From Phyto melanocephala (Eukaryota > Arthropoda > Insecta > Diptera > Rhinophoridae), in assembly GCA_941918925.1 (NCBI GenBank), contig OW799234.1:72477043-72541042 (forward strand): a stretch of 64,000 nt of DNA, written 5' to 3'. Shown in pieces: positions 11,884-24,194 of the stretch (the first letter of the stretch is position 1; the number at the start of each line of letters is the position of its first letter). Position numbers and translations under genes: made by a program. Under the pieces are notes generated by a model. The model was not told the origin of the DNA and ran no database searches. It saw only the letters and a program-made list of their open reading frames with translations.

Positions 11884-12246
11884 GGTCTTCACGTAGCAAT
11901 ATTTATTGCCGCAATTGTCAAATTTGATTGCGTCCACAGAAATTGCAATGTGTAAACAAACCGCAATTTATTGCTTGAGCAATTATTGCCTGCCTCAATG
12001 AGCTGTCAAAATCATTCCATTTTCTTTGAACTTTTTGTTTTTATTTGCAGAAACAAATGCAAATTAAAATAGTTTTTTCTGACAATAATAATTAATAAAT
12101 AATTAATAAGATATTAAATTTTATAAATAAATTACTTGTGTCGTGTTCAACACCCAATGAAAATAGACATAATTTAGTAATAAATTGCCGTTATTCTGTC
12201 GCGGTTTTTGCTTAGGCTTAGCAATGAAAATTGCTATGTGAAGGCC
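11884..12246. mobile_element. MITE-like element with GG(T/C)CTTCAC ends
   Basis: Left GGTCTTCACGTAGCAAT and right ATTGCTATGTGAAGGCC form an inverted repeat with one or two mismatches, extending into ATTGC. Length 363 bp, no coding. I could not define a clean target duplication. Confidence 0.6.
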
Positions 12247-12679
12247 CAGCGTTAAAATAATGGGTTAAGATGCCAAATTGTAAGTAGTGAAGAACTGTTT
12301 TGTAGTACTTTTAACTCATTATTTTGTAATGCGCTATGTTGCTTGGTGTCTATTAAGACACATAAAAAATAAGAAACAAAATTGGTAAAATACATAAACA
12401 TTAAACTCTACAAAACGAACGCCGCGTACCGTCAAATCTTAATTATTTTCAGCAAGGCAGTTTTGAGTTTGTTTATACAAACATAAACGTCGTGTTTTTA
12501 AGGTGACCGTTACTCTGCGCTAACTGCTTCTTATACCAAGAGAACTTTCGGCAAAAATACAAAAAATTTAAAATAGTTCTTGCAATATTTCGTTACCAAA
12601 AGTTGAATGATTTTTTTTGCAAAATTTTATTATTTTTTCTGTTAAGTGTTGTACATAAAAATAATAGAAACTGAGATCT

Positions 12680-12775
12680 GTAGTGTGATTCACTAACTCG
12701 TTTTAACGATAATCGTAACGTAAAAAACATTTTTATCGATTTCGGTATTCAGTTAAATATTTCAACGACAGTTGT
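12680..12775 (+). repeat. Dispersed repeat equivalent to the CACTG transposon's target
   Basis: CTGTAGTGTGATTCACTAAC, a central GATAATCG and then TTTATCGATTTCGGTATTCA match the DNA on both sides of the CACTG transposon (51085-51119 and 54780-54835), but without the insertion. Confidence 0.75.
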
Positions 12776-13089
12776 TATTGTTATCTAAACGACGACATTT
12801 TGTGTTGAAATCGTGTAAACATTTAACCCCCATAATATTAGTAGTAAGTGAAAGGGCTTGACCAGTTAAATACAGTAAAATATTTAAAATATAAAATGGC
12901 GTCCCAAACAAAATAACGGATGATTTTTTTCGCAACCCCATTAAAATGGGTATTAAATAAAAAGGCTTGACTAGTAGAATACAGTAAACTATGATAAAAT
13001 TCAATCGACGTCGAAAATAATAAAGCAAAATGGCATATAACATTAAATTTGAAATCGAGGCGAAGTTACGCTCTGGTTACTGTATCTAT

Positions 13090-13150
13090 GTACAAGATGG
13101 TGAAAGGCATTACCAGATTCGACACGGCCGAACATAGCATTCTCGCTTGT
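13090..13150 (-). repeat. Diverged TATACCC-family end
   Basis: TTCGACACGGCCGAA and CATTCTCGCTTGTTT match the palindromic end of the TATACCC repeat. A comparable plus-strand fragment lies at 55430-55490 (GGCCGTGCCGAAT, then ATACCCTTCACC). Confidence 0.6.
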
Positions 13151-14131
13151 TTAAAATGCGGTTTTTATTTATTATACAAAATGCATTAATACAAAATATT
13201 GTGTATGTGTGTAAATTTGACTTTTTCGTATTAACTTCTTATACTATTTATATTTCTTGCTTCAACAGAAAAGCTATTTAATCAAATTCTAAAATTATTG
13301 TTATAATCATTAATAAAATTTAAAAAATCTCTCATAGAAAGTATTTTATTTGTAAAAGGGATACTTCCTCCCCCTGATCTGATGCTTAACACATAAAGTT
13401 TTAACCAAATAGCTTTTACATTTACCAACATTTTTGTTCTAGGGGAATACCAAGCCCCCTGTAACGAATTTATCAATTTTTATTACGAATAAGAAAATTC
13501 TTATCAAAGTGACTCATGGAAAATTTGAGAGGAAATAAAATGTATTCAATTTGTAAGCAAGGTACCATGCCCACATCAGGCGGAGCATTTGAAATATTAA
13601 CGAAAAAAAAAAAAAACAAATTTAGAAACCAGACAAATATTTAATTTCAGCTAAAGCGGACATGCAAACATACATACATTACCTCTTTATTAAATTTATA
13701 AGTACAGATGTATATACACACATGTATGTACGTAAGCTTGTCATTTAAAAATCTTTTTTTTAATCAATTTATCAATTCCACACCATATTTATGCTTTAAT
13801 AATCATTTAATTTTTTATTTCGACTGATTTAACAAGCTTAATGAGTTTTGTTCGTGCTAAGTCAAGATTAGTTTTATTTATGAAGATTCTTCATTATTAT
13901 TTAATTATAAGTTTTAAAATTGAAAACTTGTTTAAACAAAAAGAACTCGTATAACGTGTTAATAAAACCTTAAATTTTATTAAACATTAAGGCAGACAGA
14001 CAGACAAATATACAAATTTTTGTTTTCTACATTTAATGTATTGATTTGTCCTTCAATCGTTACAGTAAGAAAAAGCACTATATTCGTCTATTTATATCAA
14101 ATTTATTCAAATTTAATAAATCTCCCCTTAT

Positions 14132-14885
14132 TTTTATACCCTTCACACAGTGAAAAAGGGTATATACATATGAATAGGGGAGTCGATTAAGCCCTGTCAG
14201 TCTGTCCGTGTGTATGCTGAAATCAACTTTTTGGAGCCCCCCGACATCGGTGAGGTATTAAAATATCAGAAATATTCAGGAGTAGATCGGTATTAAACAT
14301 CAGAAACATCGGTACATAAACAACTGAGATATGAGCAAAAACCCACGACCACCTCGATTTTTTTTTCACAAAAACAACATTACAACAACAACATACATAC
14401 ATACAAACGTGTATACTGGCTAGAGTAAAGGTGGCATCGAATCCCAACTGAGCCAAAAAAAAAATTTTTTATTTTTTTTATATATTTTTTTTATTTTTTT
14501 TTTTATTTTTTATTTAATATATTATTTATATTTTTATTATTTTTTTTTAAATTTTTTTTTTTTTTAATTTTTTTTTAATTTTTTTTTGTTTTATATTTAT
14601 TATATATATAATTAATTATTTTTTTAAAAAATTTTTTTTATTAAATTTTTTTTTTAATTTTTTTTAAATTTTTTTTTTAATTTTTTTTAATTTTTATTTT
14701 TTTTTCTTTTAACATACGTACGTAAAGTTATAATTTTTAAATGGGTTGTTTTTATATATGTATGTTTTTTATATGTATGTACGTACTTCATATGGGATGA
14801 ATGGTGATACAAACTACTGTTATTGCTACACGTTGTGAAGGGTATATAAGATTCGGGACGGCCGAATATAGCGCTCTTACTTGTT
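14132..14885 (-). repeat. TATACCC dispersed repeat, copy C
   Basis: Full-length minus-strand copy, from TTTTATACCCTTCACACAGT to the palindromic end ATTCGGGACGGCCGAAT and CTTACTTGTTT. The interior at 14457-14720 is almost pure A/T. Confidence 0.82.
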
Positions 14886-15270
14886 TATATATTTTTTTTT
14901 TATTTTTTATTTAATATATTATTTATTATTATTATTATTTTTTTTTTATTTTTTTTTGTTTTATATTTATTATTTATATTTTAATTATTTTTTTTTAAAT
15001 TTTTTTTTAATTTTTTTTTTTACTTTTTTTTATTTTATTTATTTATTTTTATTTATTTATTTTTATTTTTTAAATTTTTTTTATTTTTTTTAACATACAT
15101 ACGTTAATTTTTAATTTTACAATGGGATGTTTTTAAATATGTATGTTTTTTATATGAATGTACGTATTTCATATATGAATGGTGATACAAACTACTGTTA
15201 TTGCATGAATACACGTTGTGAAGGGTATATAAGATTCGGCATGGCCGAATATAGCACTCTAACTTGTTTT
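14886..15270 (-). repeat. TATACCC dispersed repeat, copy D, partial tandem copy
   Basis: Directly follows copy C and repeats only its AT-rich core and palindromic end (ATTCGGCATGGCCGAATAT, CTAACTTGTTT). Consistent with tandem duplication of one end. Confidence 0.75.
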
Positions 15271-15566
15271 CTTCTAAGCCAATTTAACAGATTTCTGATT
15301 ACGGATTTCATATGATTCCGCTTAGTAGAGAGTTTTTCAATAAGGGCGGGTCAATTTAAAAAAAATGCAATAAACGAGGTGTGTTTTTTTAGTTTGTGTT
15401 TCGTAGAAATTATTTATAGTTCAAATGAACGCTCTGCCCTGTCTTTGTACGCTGCCATGGTTTAAAGGAATTAAAAACTTTGTGGGAGACACATAGAATC
15501 CGTCATGCATCATCCGTTTTTATTTAAACTGACGGCTAAGTTGAAATATTGGTTGTCTTTTAAGCT

Positions 15567-16428
15567 CTGCCCAACTTAGTAGCAGAGTTCCAAGCCGTTG
15601 GCAAATAATCGGCGGCTGCTAAGTGCAAAAATGACCGGCGGCGGCTTTTAGCCGAATGAAGCCAATGTTTAAAAAAGTTATAATTAATTGTTTTTAATAG
15701 ATTTTTACAATATTTATTTCCAATCACATAAGGTATAAACTTTCTGAAGCTTAGGCAAAGGGAAGTCAAATAAGCAATGTCCGTATGTCTGTTAGAATCA
15801 TCTTTTTAATCTCCATATATTGCACATACTTATATGTCGTGTCAAATTTGAAGAAACATTCAATACTAGCGTGTGCCCGCGACTGTGTCTGCGAGTAGTT
15901 TTCAGGACGACAAGTAGCCTATGTGTTAATTGAGGTTGTCATATATCAATGTGGCAAGTTGAATTTAATTCCCTTAAGCCTTTTTTGCGTGATTGAGTTA
16001 CAAATATACAAATATTCACATTCAATATATAAGACCGTCAGACACAATATGGATATCAAATGAAAGGGCTTGACTATTACGTTATAAAAACTTATATGGA
16101 TCAAGTCTAGTAGAAACTTGTTCACATATTTATTTGTTGTATTATTATTCGCAATATTTACCCATTATACGTCAATGTCACATATTTGAAATTATTTGTG
16201 TAGTTTTATGCAACCGTAATGGTATCTTATTGTCTAATTGTGGAGATGACAAAATTATTTTATTATTTTCGGGAAACTTAGTATTAAGGCTTTAACGTAT
16301 GTATATGCTCGTTAAAGCCATTAGCCACAATCAGCAGCGATTGAGCGATGTCTCTATCGGAACAAAATAGTTCGGCGGCGGCTGCAAGGCGACTGATAGT
16401 CAGTTGACTTGGATCTCTGCTCTAAATT
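15567..16428. repeat. Segment bounded by imperfect inverted repeats
   Basis: Left TTAGTAGCAGAGTTCCAAG and right CTTGGATCTCTGCTCTAA are inverted, and CGGCGGC motifs follow inside both ends (15610-15650 and 16375-16390). No target duplication found; probably an eroded DNA element. Confidence 0.5.
15866..15900 (-). mobile_element. Helitron 3' end remnant
   Basis: On the minus strand the stretch GCGGGCACACGCTAG ends in CTAG followed by T. From memory this is the form of many insect Helitron 3' ends. The matching 5' end was not found. Confidence 0.45.
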
Positions 16429-16825
16429 TTTAAGGCCTATATATTCACAAAAAAATATTTTAGGTTTACTTATGACTTATTTGACAAATTTCTTTACATC
16501 TGTCAAAAAAACTTTAAATAAACGTGAAAGTAAAAGTTTTAACTTTAATCGCACGTTGGGTAGCTTTAGAACTATCAGCTGGCTTTACTTTGATTTGGCA
16601 GATTTAACGTCCATTTACAAAGTGTCCACGGAAGACGTTTTCTATGTGTCTTGGCCATTACTTTGCTTAGTTTAAGCGATGGCCTGAACTTCATTCACTT
16701 TGAGGCAATTGTGGAACATAGCTTAGAGTCTCAACGACATCACTCTTATTAGAAAACACAAAGTCCTATTGTAAAGCTAAAATTCATAAAATAAACGATG
16801 GCGATTTCAATGGTTTAATACTTAC

Positions 16826-16933
16826 ACGAACGAATATTAAAACCTTGGTGTCACCAATACGATATTTGCCCTCGGATACACGAACCATGGGAAATTGTGA
16901 GGGGCAAGTGCATTTCTCTACTAAATCTCTGAC
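16826..16933 (-). CDS. pigs: Host exon: first half of the GAS2 (GAR) domain, pickled-eggs-like
   Basis: A 108-bp exon of exactly 36 codons, minus strand, between an acceptor (cttttag, AG at 16934-16935) and a donor (gtaagt, 16820-16825). It reads VRDLVEKCTCPSQFP, then MVRVSEGKYRIGDTKVLIFVR. The CTC cysteine pair and the SEGKYRIGD core are the N-terminal half of the GAS2 fold; spliced to 10440-10627 the domain is complete with its DPCRC cysteines. It is too short to appear as a long open frame and is recognised by family motif and splice sites. The gene runs right to left. Upstream exons, including the expected calponin-homology domain, were not recognised in 17000-64000, so they may lie in short exons I missed or outside the window. 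Confidence 0.87.
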
Positions 16934-16939
16934 CTAAAA

Positions 16940-18810
16940 GTAAAAAAAAGGAAGTACAAGGAATTAAGTAAATTATAATTATAATTGTTGGTAATTTTTA
17001 ATAAGTAACGTTAGTATATTTATTCATAATTATTATAAATATTTACAAATCTACCAGGTTATTTTTGTAAAGCTTTGTTAAAGCTATTAAGCTGCTCTTT
17101 GCTTTTCTAATCTTTCATTAATCATTTTTATTAAATTATTTTTTAATACCGTAATGGTAAAGACAAAGTTTCGGCCAATTATCAATCAATTATTAAATGT
17201 TTGAAGATTTTATTTTTTTTACTTGGAAATCGATTTAAAATATTCGTTCGTTTACTTAAAATTATTGACTATTTTTCACTGAACTTTACTGGACTGTGTT
17301 CTTTTACACAAAATTTTTATATAAAACGTCAAAAATGCAGTAAAAACTTTTAGTAGACGAACGATGGCAATGTAGTCGTTATTGATGAAGTGCCTTGACA
17401 AATTCTTTTTTAACACCTAAACGAGCTTTTGGCAGAGAATTCTTAAAATGCGTCCATATAATCTTTTAGATGTCTTTGTTACTTATTCTTAGAAAATAGC
17501 TTTTTCCCATACAAAGACTTTTGTTATCGATTAAAATTTCGTTTTTTGAATAATAACTTGAAATAGTGACACTATTTCAGTTAGAAAATCCATAATTTTT
17601 TATTGATATTCTCAGCTACAAAATCATCGACACTGTCATATTAAAATACAAATGAATGCAATTTGTATGGCGGTTTGATAAAACTAAATATAAATTGAAT
17701 AAACATTAAAATATCAACATATTTACTGCAGTTAATAGAAAAGTTACAAAACAAAACTATCTCAAGCCAACAATCTCAACAAACAGTATTAGTTCGAATT
17801 GAATTTAGCTGATTCCATGAAGTAGTCACAGTTGTAGGTACCGGCTAACAAAAAAAAAAAAAAAGAAACAGAAAAGAAAAATCATCCCAGCAAAAGAAGC
17901 AGTAGTAGAGTTGAAATCGAAGGAGCAACACTTAAATAAGGCAACGCCATCTAAGGAGCCATCACGCAAAACTATTAATTTTGCATGATTGTAAATGTCA
18001 GATTAGGCGAAAATTCATTCAACATTGTTGTTGGATAAATATTAATTTAACAAATCGGCAAAAGAATTACCACCATCAGACACAGCCAGCCAGTTAGCTT
18101 GAGCAACGAACAAGGCAACCAACCAAAGCCATACAGATAAACTTCCTAGTAACTAAAGGAAAAGACATTTACAAATACACAACCATACGATTCATTTCAT
18201 TTTGGGCTTAAAACGAAAGTCAAATAAAAGGTCAGAACTTAATGTGTGTTTTAATTTTTTATTTATTTTTTTTTTGAAATAAACAAATGCCAGCCTTTAA
18301 ATGCAACGCAGAGAAAAAAAACCCTCCTCTCGATGTATGAATGTATGTTTTTCGAAATGATACTAGTCCTTGTTTGCATTACAAGTATTGCAGCATCTGC
18401 ATCATCGTCAATGTCCCCTTCACACATCACCTTTAAATATCTACCACAGAAGTCGTTTTTTTTGAGGCCCTATGCTCCTTATAGGAACGACGGGAACATA
18501 TATATATATACAGAAGTCGTTTGGCTTGTAAGAAGGAAAGACGATGTTTCACTTTTTTGCTTTTCAAACATATCATTGCGATCGTGTTTTAGGTAAAACT
18601 ACTACTACTACACCATTTGTACATAAAGTGCACTTTGTTTGGCGCTACCTTATTGTAACATTGTTGAACCTTTAAAGTGGCCCGTGTTTACATACACACA
18701 GCACAATAAGTAGTTACAGAAACATCTAAAATAAAAACAAAACAAATGACTAAGGAGACTACCTGAGTGCAAAACACCATTTCAAAACGAACACTTCGTA
18801 CAAAATGCTT
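16940..18810. other. Non-coding region upstream of the first recognised exon
   Basis: No exon recognised. AT-rich with scattered CAA/AGC-rich pieces (17830-18130) that could be untranslated or intronic sequence of the host gene. Confidence 0.4.
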
Positions 18811-18817
18811 TTTCGAT

Positions 18818-18896
18818 GAGAAAAGTACTTGCAAGTTACAAGTTTGTTAAAAGTTCTTGCAAGTTACAAGTTTGTGAAAAGTACTTGCAAGTTAAA
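18818..18896 (+). repeat. Short tandem repeat, about 3 units
   Basis: AGTACTTGCAAGTTACAAGT and close variants recur three times with a period near 27 bases. Confidence 0.8.
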
Positions 18897-19179
18897 AAAG
18901 TGAAAAATTCTTTATGAAATTTAAAAAATTCCGTTTTACGAAAATAAAAAAAGCTTTTTCTCAAAAATATATTTTATCTGAAAAAGCTTAAAGGGTGAGG
19001 TAAACTTTTAAATATTATTTATTAAAAAGAATTGAAATTTAGATGAAACTAAATCATAGAAAAACTTTTGCAATGTAAATAAGTTTTTGGTGAAAGTAGT
19101 TTTTCTGCGGAAAAAGTTTTACCATGAACATTTTTTTTAAAGTATTATAAGAAAAGCTTTTTACAGTGAATATATATTT

Positions 19180-19557
19180 CAAGGCATATCCATAAGGTAT
19201 ATGCAACGGCGAATTGTTACAAAAAAGCAACTTTTCGGGGGATGTTTTATGTCAAGGCCAATTCGTATATCAGGGATGGAAAAGTTGTTTTTACATATTA
19301 AATATAATAAAATTTCATTAAAAAGAGGATTTAAATGTTTGAAACACATTATTAATGACGCAAAAGCAACAAATATACATAAATTTAGTACATTTATCAT
19401 CAAATAAGTACACTTAAGTTAATTGTTTAATACCGAAGCCAAAATCACATTGCCTATCCCTGCATTAATAAGTGAAATCAATGCAAATTCAACCAATTTT
19501 AACAAAAAGTTTCACAATCAGCTGGGCTGATAATTTCACCTGTATGAATTCGCCTTG
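19180..19557 (-). mobile_element. hAT-like CAAGG MITE, copy 2
   Basis: CAAGGCATATCC at one end and GAATTCGCCTTG at the other, with a perfect 8-bp duplication ATATATTT (19172-19179 and 19558-19565). It contains CAGCTGGGCTGATAATTTCA, the inverse of copy 1. 378 bp. Confidence 0.87.
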
Positions 19558-19653
19558 ATATATTTTTTTTCAAAAATAGCTTTTTTGGTAAAAAACGCTT
19601 TTTTAAAATTTTAAGGTAAAATCTCTCTCTTTATACATACATACATATATATA

Positions 19654-20208
19654 AAGGGTCCGCCAAATAACTTTTTTTTAAATGCCATATAAGAAAAGTG
19701 TAGCTTCGGCTGTGTCGCACGTAGCGCCGTCCTGTTGAAACCAAATGTTGCCAATATCCTCCTCTTCAATTTTTGTGAACGAAAATTCGTTCAATATGGC
19801 CCGATAACGATCGCCATTGACTGTAACGGCCACTCCTTGCTCATTTTCGAAGAAAAATGGCCCAATTATGCCTCTGGACCAAAATCCGCACCAAACAGTG
19901 ACTCGTTTTGGGTGTATCGGCTTTTCAATGTATGAGTGCGGGTTTTCTGTGCCCCAAATGCGATAATTTTGCTTGTTTACATACCCGCCAAGATCAAAAT
20001 GAGCTTCATCTGAAAAGATGATTTTTTTTTGGCAAAATCGGCCAAAGTGATGTCGCGATATTTCCCACCGTTGTTCAAGCGTATACACAACCATATTCGT
20101 TCAGCGGAAGGAGAAAACTAGTTATCTGTCAAATCAGACATGAGCTAAGAGTTACCATTGAAGAAATAAGCACTAGTTGAAAAAAAAAACGTTAGATGGC
20201 AGACCCTT
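19654..20208 (-). mobile_element. Internally deleted mariner-type element
   Basis: Ends AAGGGTCCGCCA and TGGCAGACCCTT are inverted with one mismatch and flanked by TA on both sides (19652-19653, 20209-20210), as expected for IS630-Tc1-mariner. 555 bp in length. Confidence 0.85.
19678..20094 (-). pseudogene. Deleted mariner transposase remnant
   Basis: A 138-codon frame that keeps the start (MVVYTLEQRWEI), then jumps to the catalytic core with FSDEAHF (first aspartate), VTVWCGFWSRGIIGP and FQQDGAT (second aspartate). The DNA-binding region is mostly deleted, and the frame ends shortly after the second aspartate, before the third catalytic residue. It cannot be active but might be mobilised in trans, since both ends survive. 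Confidence 0.85.
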
Positions 20209-20942
20209 TACATTAGAAAAAGCTATGTTTTGGACTTAAATCAGTTTTTGTTTAAATTTTTTTAATAGAAAGTTTGTGAATTTAAAGATTTTAACTAACC
20301 TACTTAATTAGGACTTTTAAATTTTGGTGCTAGAATTTTTTTTATTAATTTGTTTTGTAATAAAATATTATTAAAAAGCTTTTTGGTTAAACAACTTTTC
20401 ACATAATAGTAAAAATATTTCCTCTTTCCATTCTTCTTTGTGATTTTTGTAAATGGTGTCGGTTCAATATACTAACGAAATGCAAACATCATTGCAAAAT
20501 GTTGCCATTATTGTCGTCGTTGCTGCGTATTGTACTGGTCTACTATTGCTGCTGCTGCTGCTGTTGGCCAAGTAAACAATGGTAAACCATCAATGATGCT
20601 ATTGCATAAATTCACGCGCTCTAAACAGAACTCGCTTACGTTTACGTACATTTATCATTATCTCGACTAGAGTATCCAAAACGAAAACTGGAAGAAAATT
20701 ATGACATTTAAGATCACTCGAAATTATCAGAACTATTATTAGAAATTTCATAGCAAAAAGCTTTTAAATACAAATTTGAAAACTAACGAATAATAAATAT
20801 TAATATTTTAGTAGTACGTGATATATTATTTAAAAGAACGGGTATTCCAATAAGACGTTTCATTTTCAATAGGCCGCCATTTTAACAGTTGTGATAACTC
20901 AACCTGTAACTATTTGACATATGACAAGTAGTAGCTATATTA

Positions 20943-21751
20943 TCTATATATATAAAAATCAATGTGTGTTTGTATGTTTGTTTGTGCTTTATAGACGGTT
21001 AAATGGGTGGACCGATTTCCTTTAAATTTTCACAGAATCTTTCTGTATGTCTGGAAGGAACTATAGGCTATACTTTGGTTTGAAATTGTAAGTGGGCGGG
21101 GTGCAATGCCCTATTAAAGAAGAAGTATTAAATATTATTTATCACGAAAGTTAATGCAGCTAGAGTCTTCAAATTAAGTACGGTAAATTTTGACATCCAC
21201 ACGAATATTTGGGTAAAAAATGGGCGGACTTTCAATAGTAGGCGTGGCCACATGAATTAAAAACTAAATTTCGTATATTTGGAAAACGATATCGATTAGA
21301 GTACTAAAATTTTGCAAGAGCAACTTTGACATCCAAATAAACATTTCTGGAAAAAATGAGTACATTAGAAATAGTGGGCGTGGCAGCTCTCATACAAATT
21401 GAATACTAAAATTCGTATATTCGGGAAGCGATAACAGTTAGAGTACCCAAATTTTGCACGAGAAGCTTTGACATCTATATGACTGTTTTCATAGAAATGG
21501 ATGCTTTAGTAATAGTGGGCGTGGCACCTGTCATATGAATTTAATATAAAAATTCGTATATCTGGGAAGCGATAATAGTTAGAGTACCCAAATTTTGCAA
21601 GAGACACTTTGACGTTTATATGATTATTTGAATGAGAAATGGTTGATTTAGTAATAGTAGGCGTGGCACTTGTAAAGTAAATATATTTTTGAACTATAAA
21701 ATTTTTATTTCATTACGATGGGGGTGACGAAGCACACCGGTTATTAGCTAG
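20943..21751 (+). mobile_element. Non-autonomous Helitron with tandem core
   Basis: Starts TCTATATATATAAAAATC after an A and ends GCTAG before a T, the usual A|T insertion site. The core (21185-21700) repeats a 133-142 bp unit about four times, each with CTTTGACATC or similar and a GTGGGCGTGGCA motif. The end GAAGCACACCGG resembles common insect Helitron 3' ends. No Rep/helicase gene. Confidence 0.75.
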
Positions 21752-21784
21752 TTATTAATAAAAATAGAACGATATAAGCTTTAA

Positions 21785-22440
21785 CATCAAATTGAAATTA
21801 TTAATAATTCACAACAAGAATGGTGAAAATTTAGAGATCAAAGTTCGCAAAATTATTGAATATTTGGGCCGTCATGAAGCATCTTTTCGATCAGCAATTG
21901 TGAAGCTAGTGGATAAATTTAATCTGTGTTGTTACCCATATTGTTGCGGAAAACCTAGGTTTGACAATTTCTCGTCGATAGTTAAAATTGGTCATTCCAC
22001 AAACGGCATTACACTTATTTGGTGCTCGGAAAACTTAGGAATTATTGTTGAAAAGCCTCCTCATTCTCAACTTGTAGCCTTAGATTTTTAAAAGTGAGAA
22101 AAAACACTTGTGCTATGAATGCGTTATCAAACCATAATAATTGATTTTATATGACTGAAATTGGAAGATATTGTTGTGGTCGACATTTACTTTTAACTAG
22201 ATGGTCCCATACAAGTAACAACATCATCGATCTTTTGCGTGAAAAGTTTCCTGACCGTATAATTTATTCAAGAGGTGATCATAAATGGCCACCAAAATGT
22301 TGTGCAAAATAAGGTCAATATCAGTGACCTACAATCGATTCAAGACCTTCAAGATGAATCTTGTAAAGTTATCGACGACGCACAGATGCAAATGTTCGAA
22401 TTGGTAATAGAAAATTTCATGAAATATTAAGGTCCTGAGG
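21785..22440 (+). pseudogene. Decayed mariner transposase
   Basis: Pieces in shifting frames: ITLIWCSENLGIIVEKPPHS (about 22000-22063) corresponds to the RIW.SEN..VVEKP segment before the core, and LLREKFPDRII with KWPP (22230-22300) corresponds to the stretch before the third catalytic residue. Several frameshifts and stops. No ends identified. Confidence 0.65.
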
Positions 22441-22973
22441 TAAACCCACTTTTGCAACAACATACATATTTTATTTTCTTATTGCCAAAGTTTTACGCCT
22501 ATGTTTCTTTAACAAATAATAAAGCCAACTTTTTAGCCGAATAACTTGCAGGATATTTAGTTTGACTACAAACAATCAACTACTGTTCCAACTAAAAGGA
22601 GTATCTGTAATTATGCTCAAAAAGTTGTCGTTCCAATTTATACTTAGTTCTTTTCGGATAAAATACAAGCAGTGGTATCGAAGCAGGAATCTGCAACTTT
22701 AGCAAATCTACTCACTAATCATTTCAGCATTTTATACTCACTCAAAAGATACCGTGTAATACCAATTGATTGTATGTTTAAAAGAATAAATAATATCTTG
22801 CGAAATGTGTAATAGGAGTTTAACAATTTTCGAAGAGATGGCCATTATGGCTTTTGTAGGATGCTTACCACGAAAGACCTATTTGCCTTTCTAGTGGGAA
22901 AGTTCTACTCGTAATAATTAATAATAACTCAAATACATACATAAATGTATGTATGTGTGTACATAGATTTGAG

Positions 22974-23356
22974 CAAGTCGAATTTATACAGGTGAAATTA
23001 TCAGCCCAGCTGATGGGGAAGCATAATTTAAAAATTTTTCGAATTCGCTTTGATTAAATTTATTAATGCAGGGATGGAAAATGAGATTTTGGTTTCGGTA
23101 TTAAGCAATTAACTTAAGTATACCCTTTTTGATTGAAAATAAACCAAAGTTATGTATATTTGTTGCTTTTGCATAATTTATAATGTGTATCACTACTATA
23201 TATCCTTTTTTTTTATTAAATTTGATTAAATTAAGCCTATCATAACAACTTTTCCAACCCTGACATACGAATTGGCCTTGACAGAAAACACTCCTGTTAA
23301 AAAATAGCTTCGTTTTATCAATATGCCGTTGAATATACCTGTGTAAATATGCCTTG
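22974..23356 (+). mobile_element. hAT-like CAAGG MITE, copy 3
   Basis: A perfect 8-bp duplication GATTTGAG (22966-22973 and 23357-23364). The left end is mutated (CAAGTCGAATTT) and the right end is ATATGCCTTG. Contains ATTATCAGCCCAGCTGATGG. 383 bp. Confidence 0.85.
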
Positions 23357-23364
23357 GATTTGAG

Positions 23365-24190
23365 TAAAATTTATAAATTTTTAAACTCAACCATTAACAA
23401 AAAATCGGTAAATCGGATTTTTCGAAAATTAGATTTTTTTAGTTGTTGGGAAACTCTAATAATCTTAGAAAATATGTCTGCATGTATGCAATTCAGCAAA
23501 TAGTCACAATTACAACAACAGCCACAACAATCGCTTACATGAATTCGTATCGGGAAAACAAAAATATAAACAACATTAACGGCTTCTTTATAGTTTGACC
23601 TCTGTACTCCTGCTTGGATTTTTTCTTCTTTTGTTGTTGTTGTTGTTGTCTGGTAGTTTAATTTCATGTACTTTGTTTTTCAATGTGGCGAAGGAGTCGG
23701 TTTATTGTCTCTGCCACTGTAGAGTCCATCTGGTGGGGTTTTTTTTGCTGATGCTGTTGTTGTTGTTTGTTTGAGGTCTTTAAATCACAGTTTTTATTGT
23801 TGTTTGATTTTTTTCTTTAGTTTTCAGTGTAAAAAAAATATATTAACTTTTTGCTGAGCAGGGATGTTAAGGAATAAATTTGTTATACGTTTTGTTTATA
23901 TTTTTTTTATATAAAATTTTAATTAACAAAAAGTACGTTTTATAAATTTTCCATTTTAATAATCATTTTTAACAAATAACATTTGATAGAGTTTCTTTTT
24001 AAAGGACTTATTTTAAGAAATAGTAAACGTTAATCAAAACATTTGAGTAAAGTTGAAGAAATTTACCAAAAATATCGATCAAAGAGTGCTGATGATCAAA
24101 CGTTACTGGTATTTAAAATGCATTCCATTCGGCTGGTTTCGGCACAAACTTATTTTTTTTGTGTATTCTTTCATTAAAACAAATAAAATT
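23365..24190. other. Non-coding, partly (TTG)n-rich sequence
   Basis: No gene supported. TTG/CAA runs near 23515 and 23630-23660 and GTTGTT-rich DNA at 23750-23800 are typical of fly introns. Confidence 0.4.
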
Positions 24191-24194
24191 TAAA

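Larger units (their letters stand above)
10628..16825 (-). other. Intron between the two GAS2 exons (6.2 kb)
   Basis: Bounded by the donor at 16820-16825 and the acceptor at 10628-10629. It holds mostly AT-rich non-coding DNA plus a GGCCTTCAC-ended MITE-like unit (11884-12246), a dispersed repeat at about 12680-12775, two TATACCC repeats (14132-15270), and an inverted-repeat-bounded segment (15567-16428) containing a Helitron 3' end. I see no additional coding exon inside it. Confidence 0.8.

Noticed and set aside
14881..15093. 70-codon Phe/Tyr/Leu-rich membrane-protein-like frame
   Set aside because: Translation of a pure A/T low-complexity core of a TATACCC repeat. The same applies to 32804-33055 and 63336-63605.
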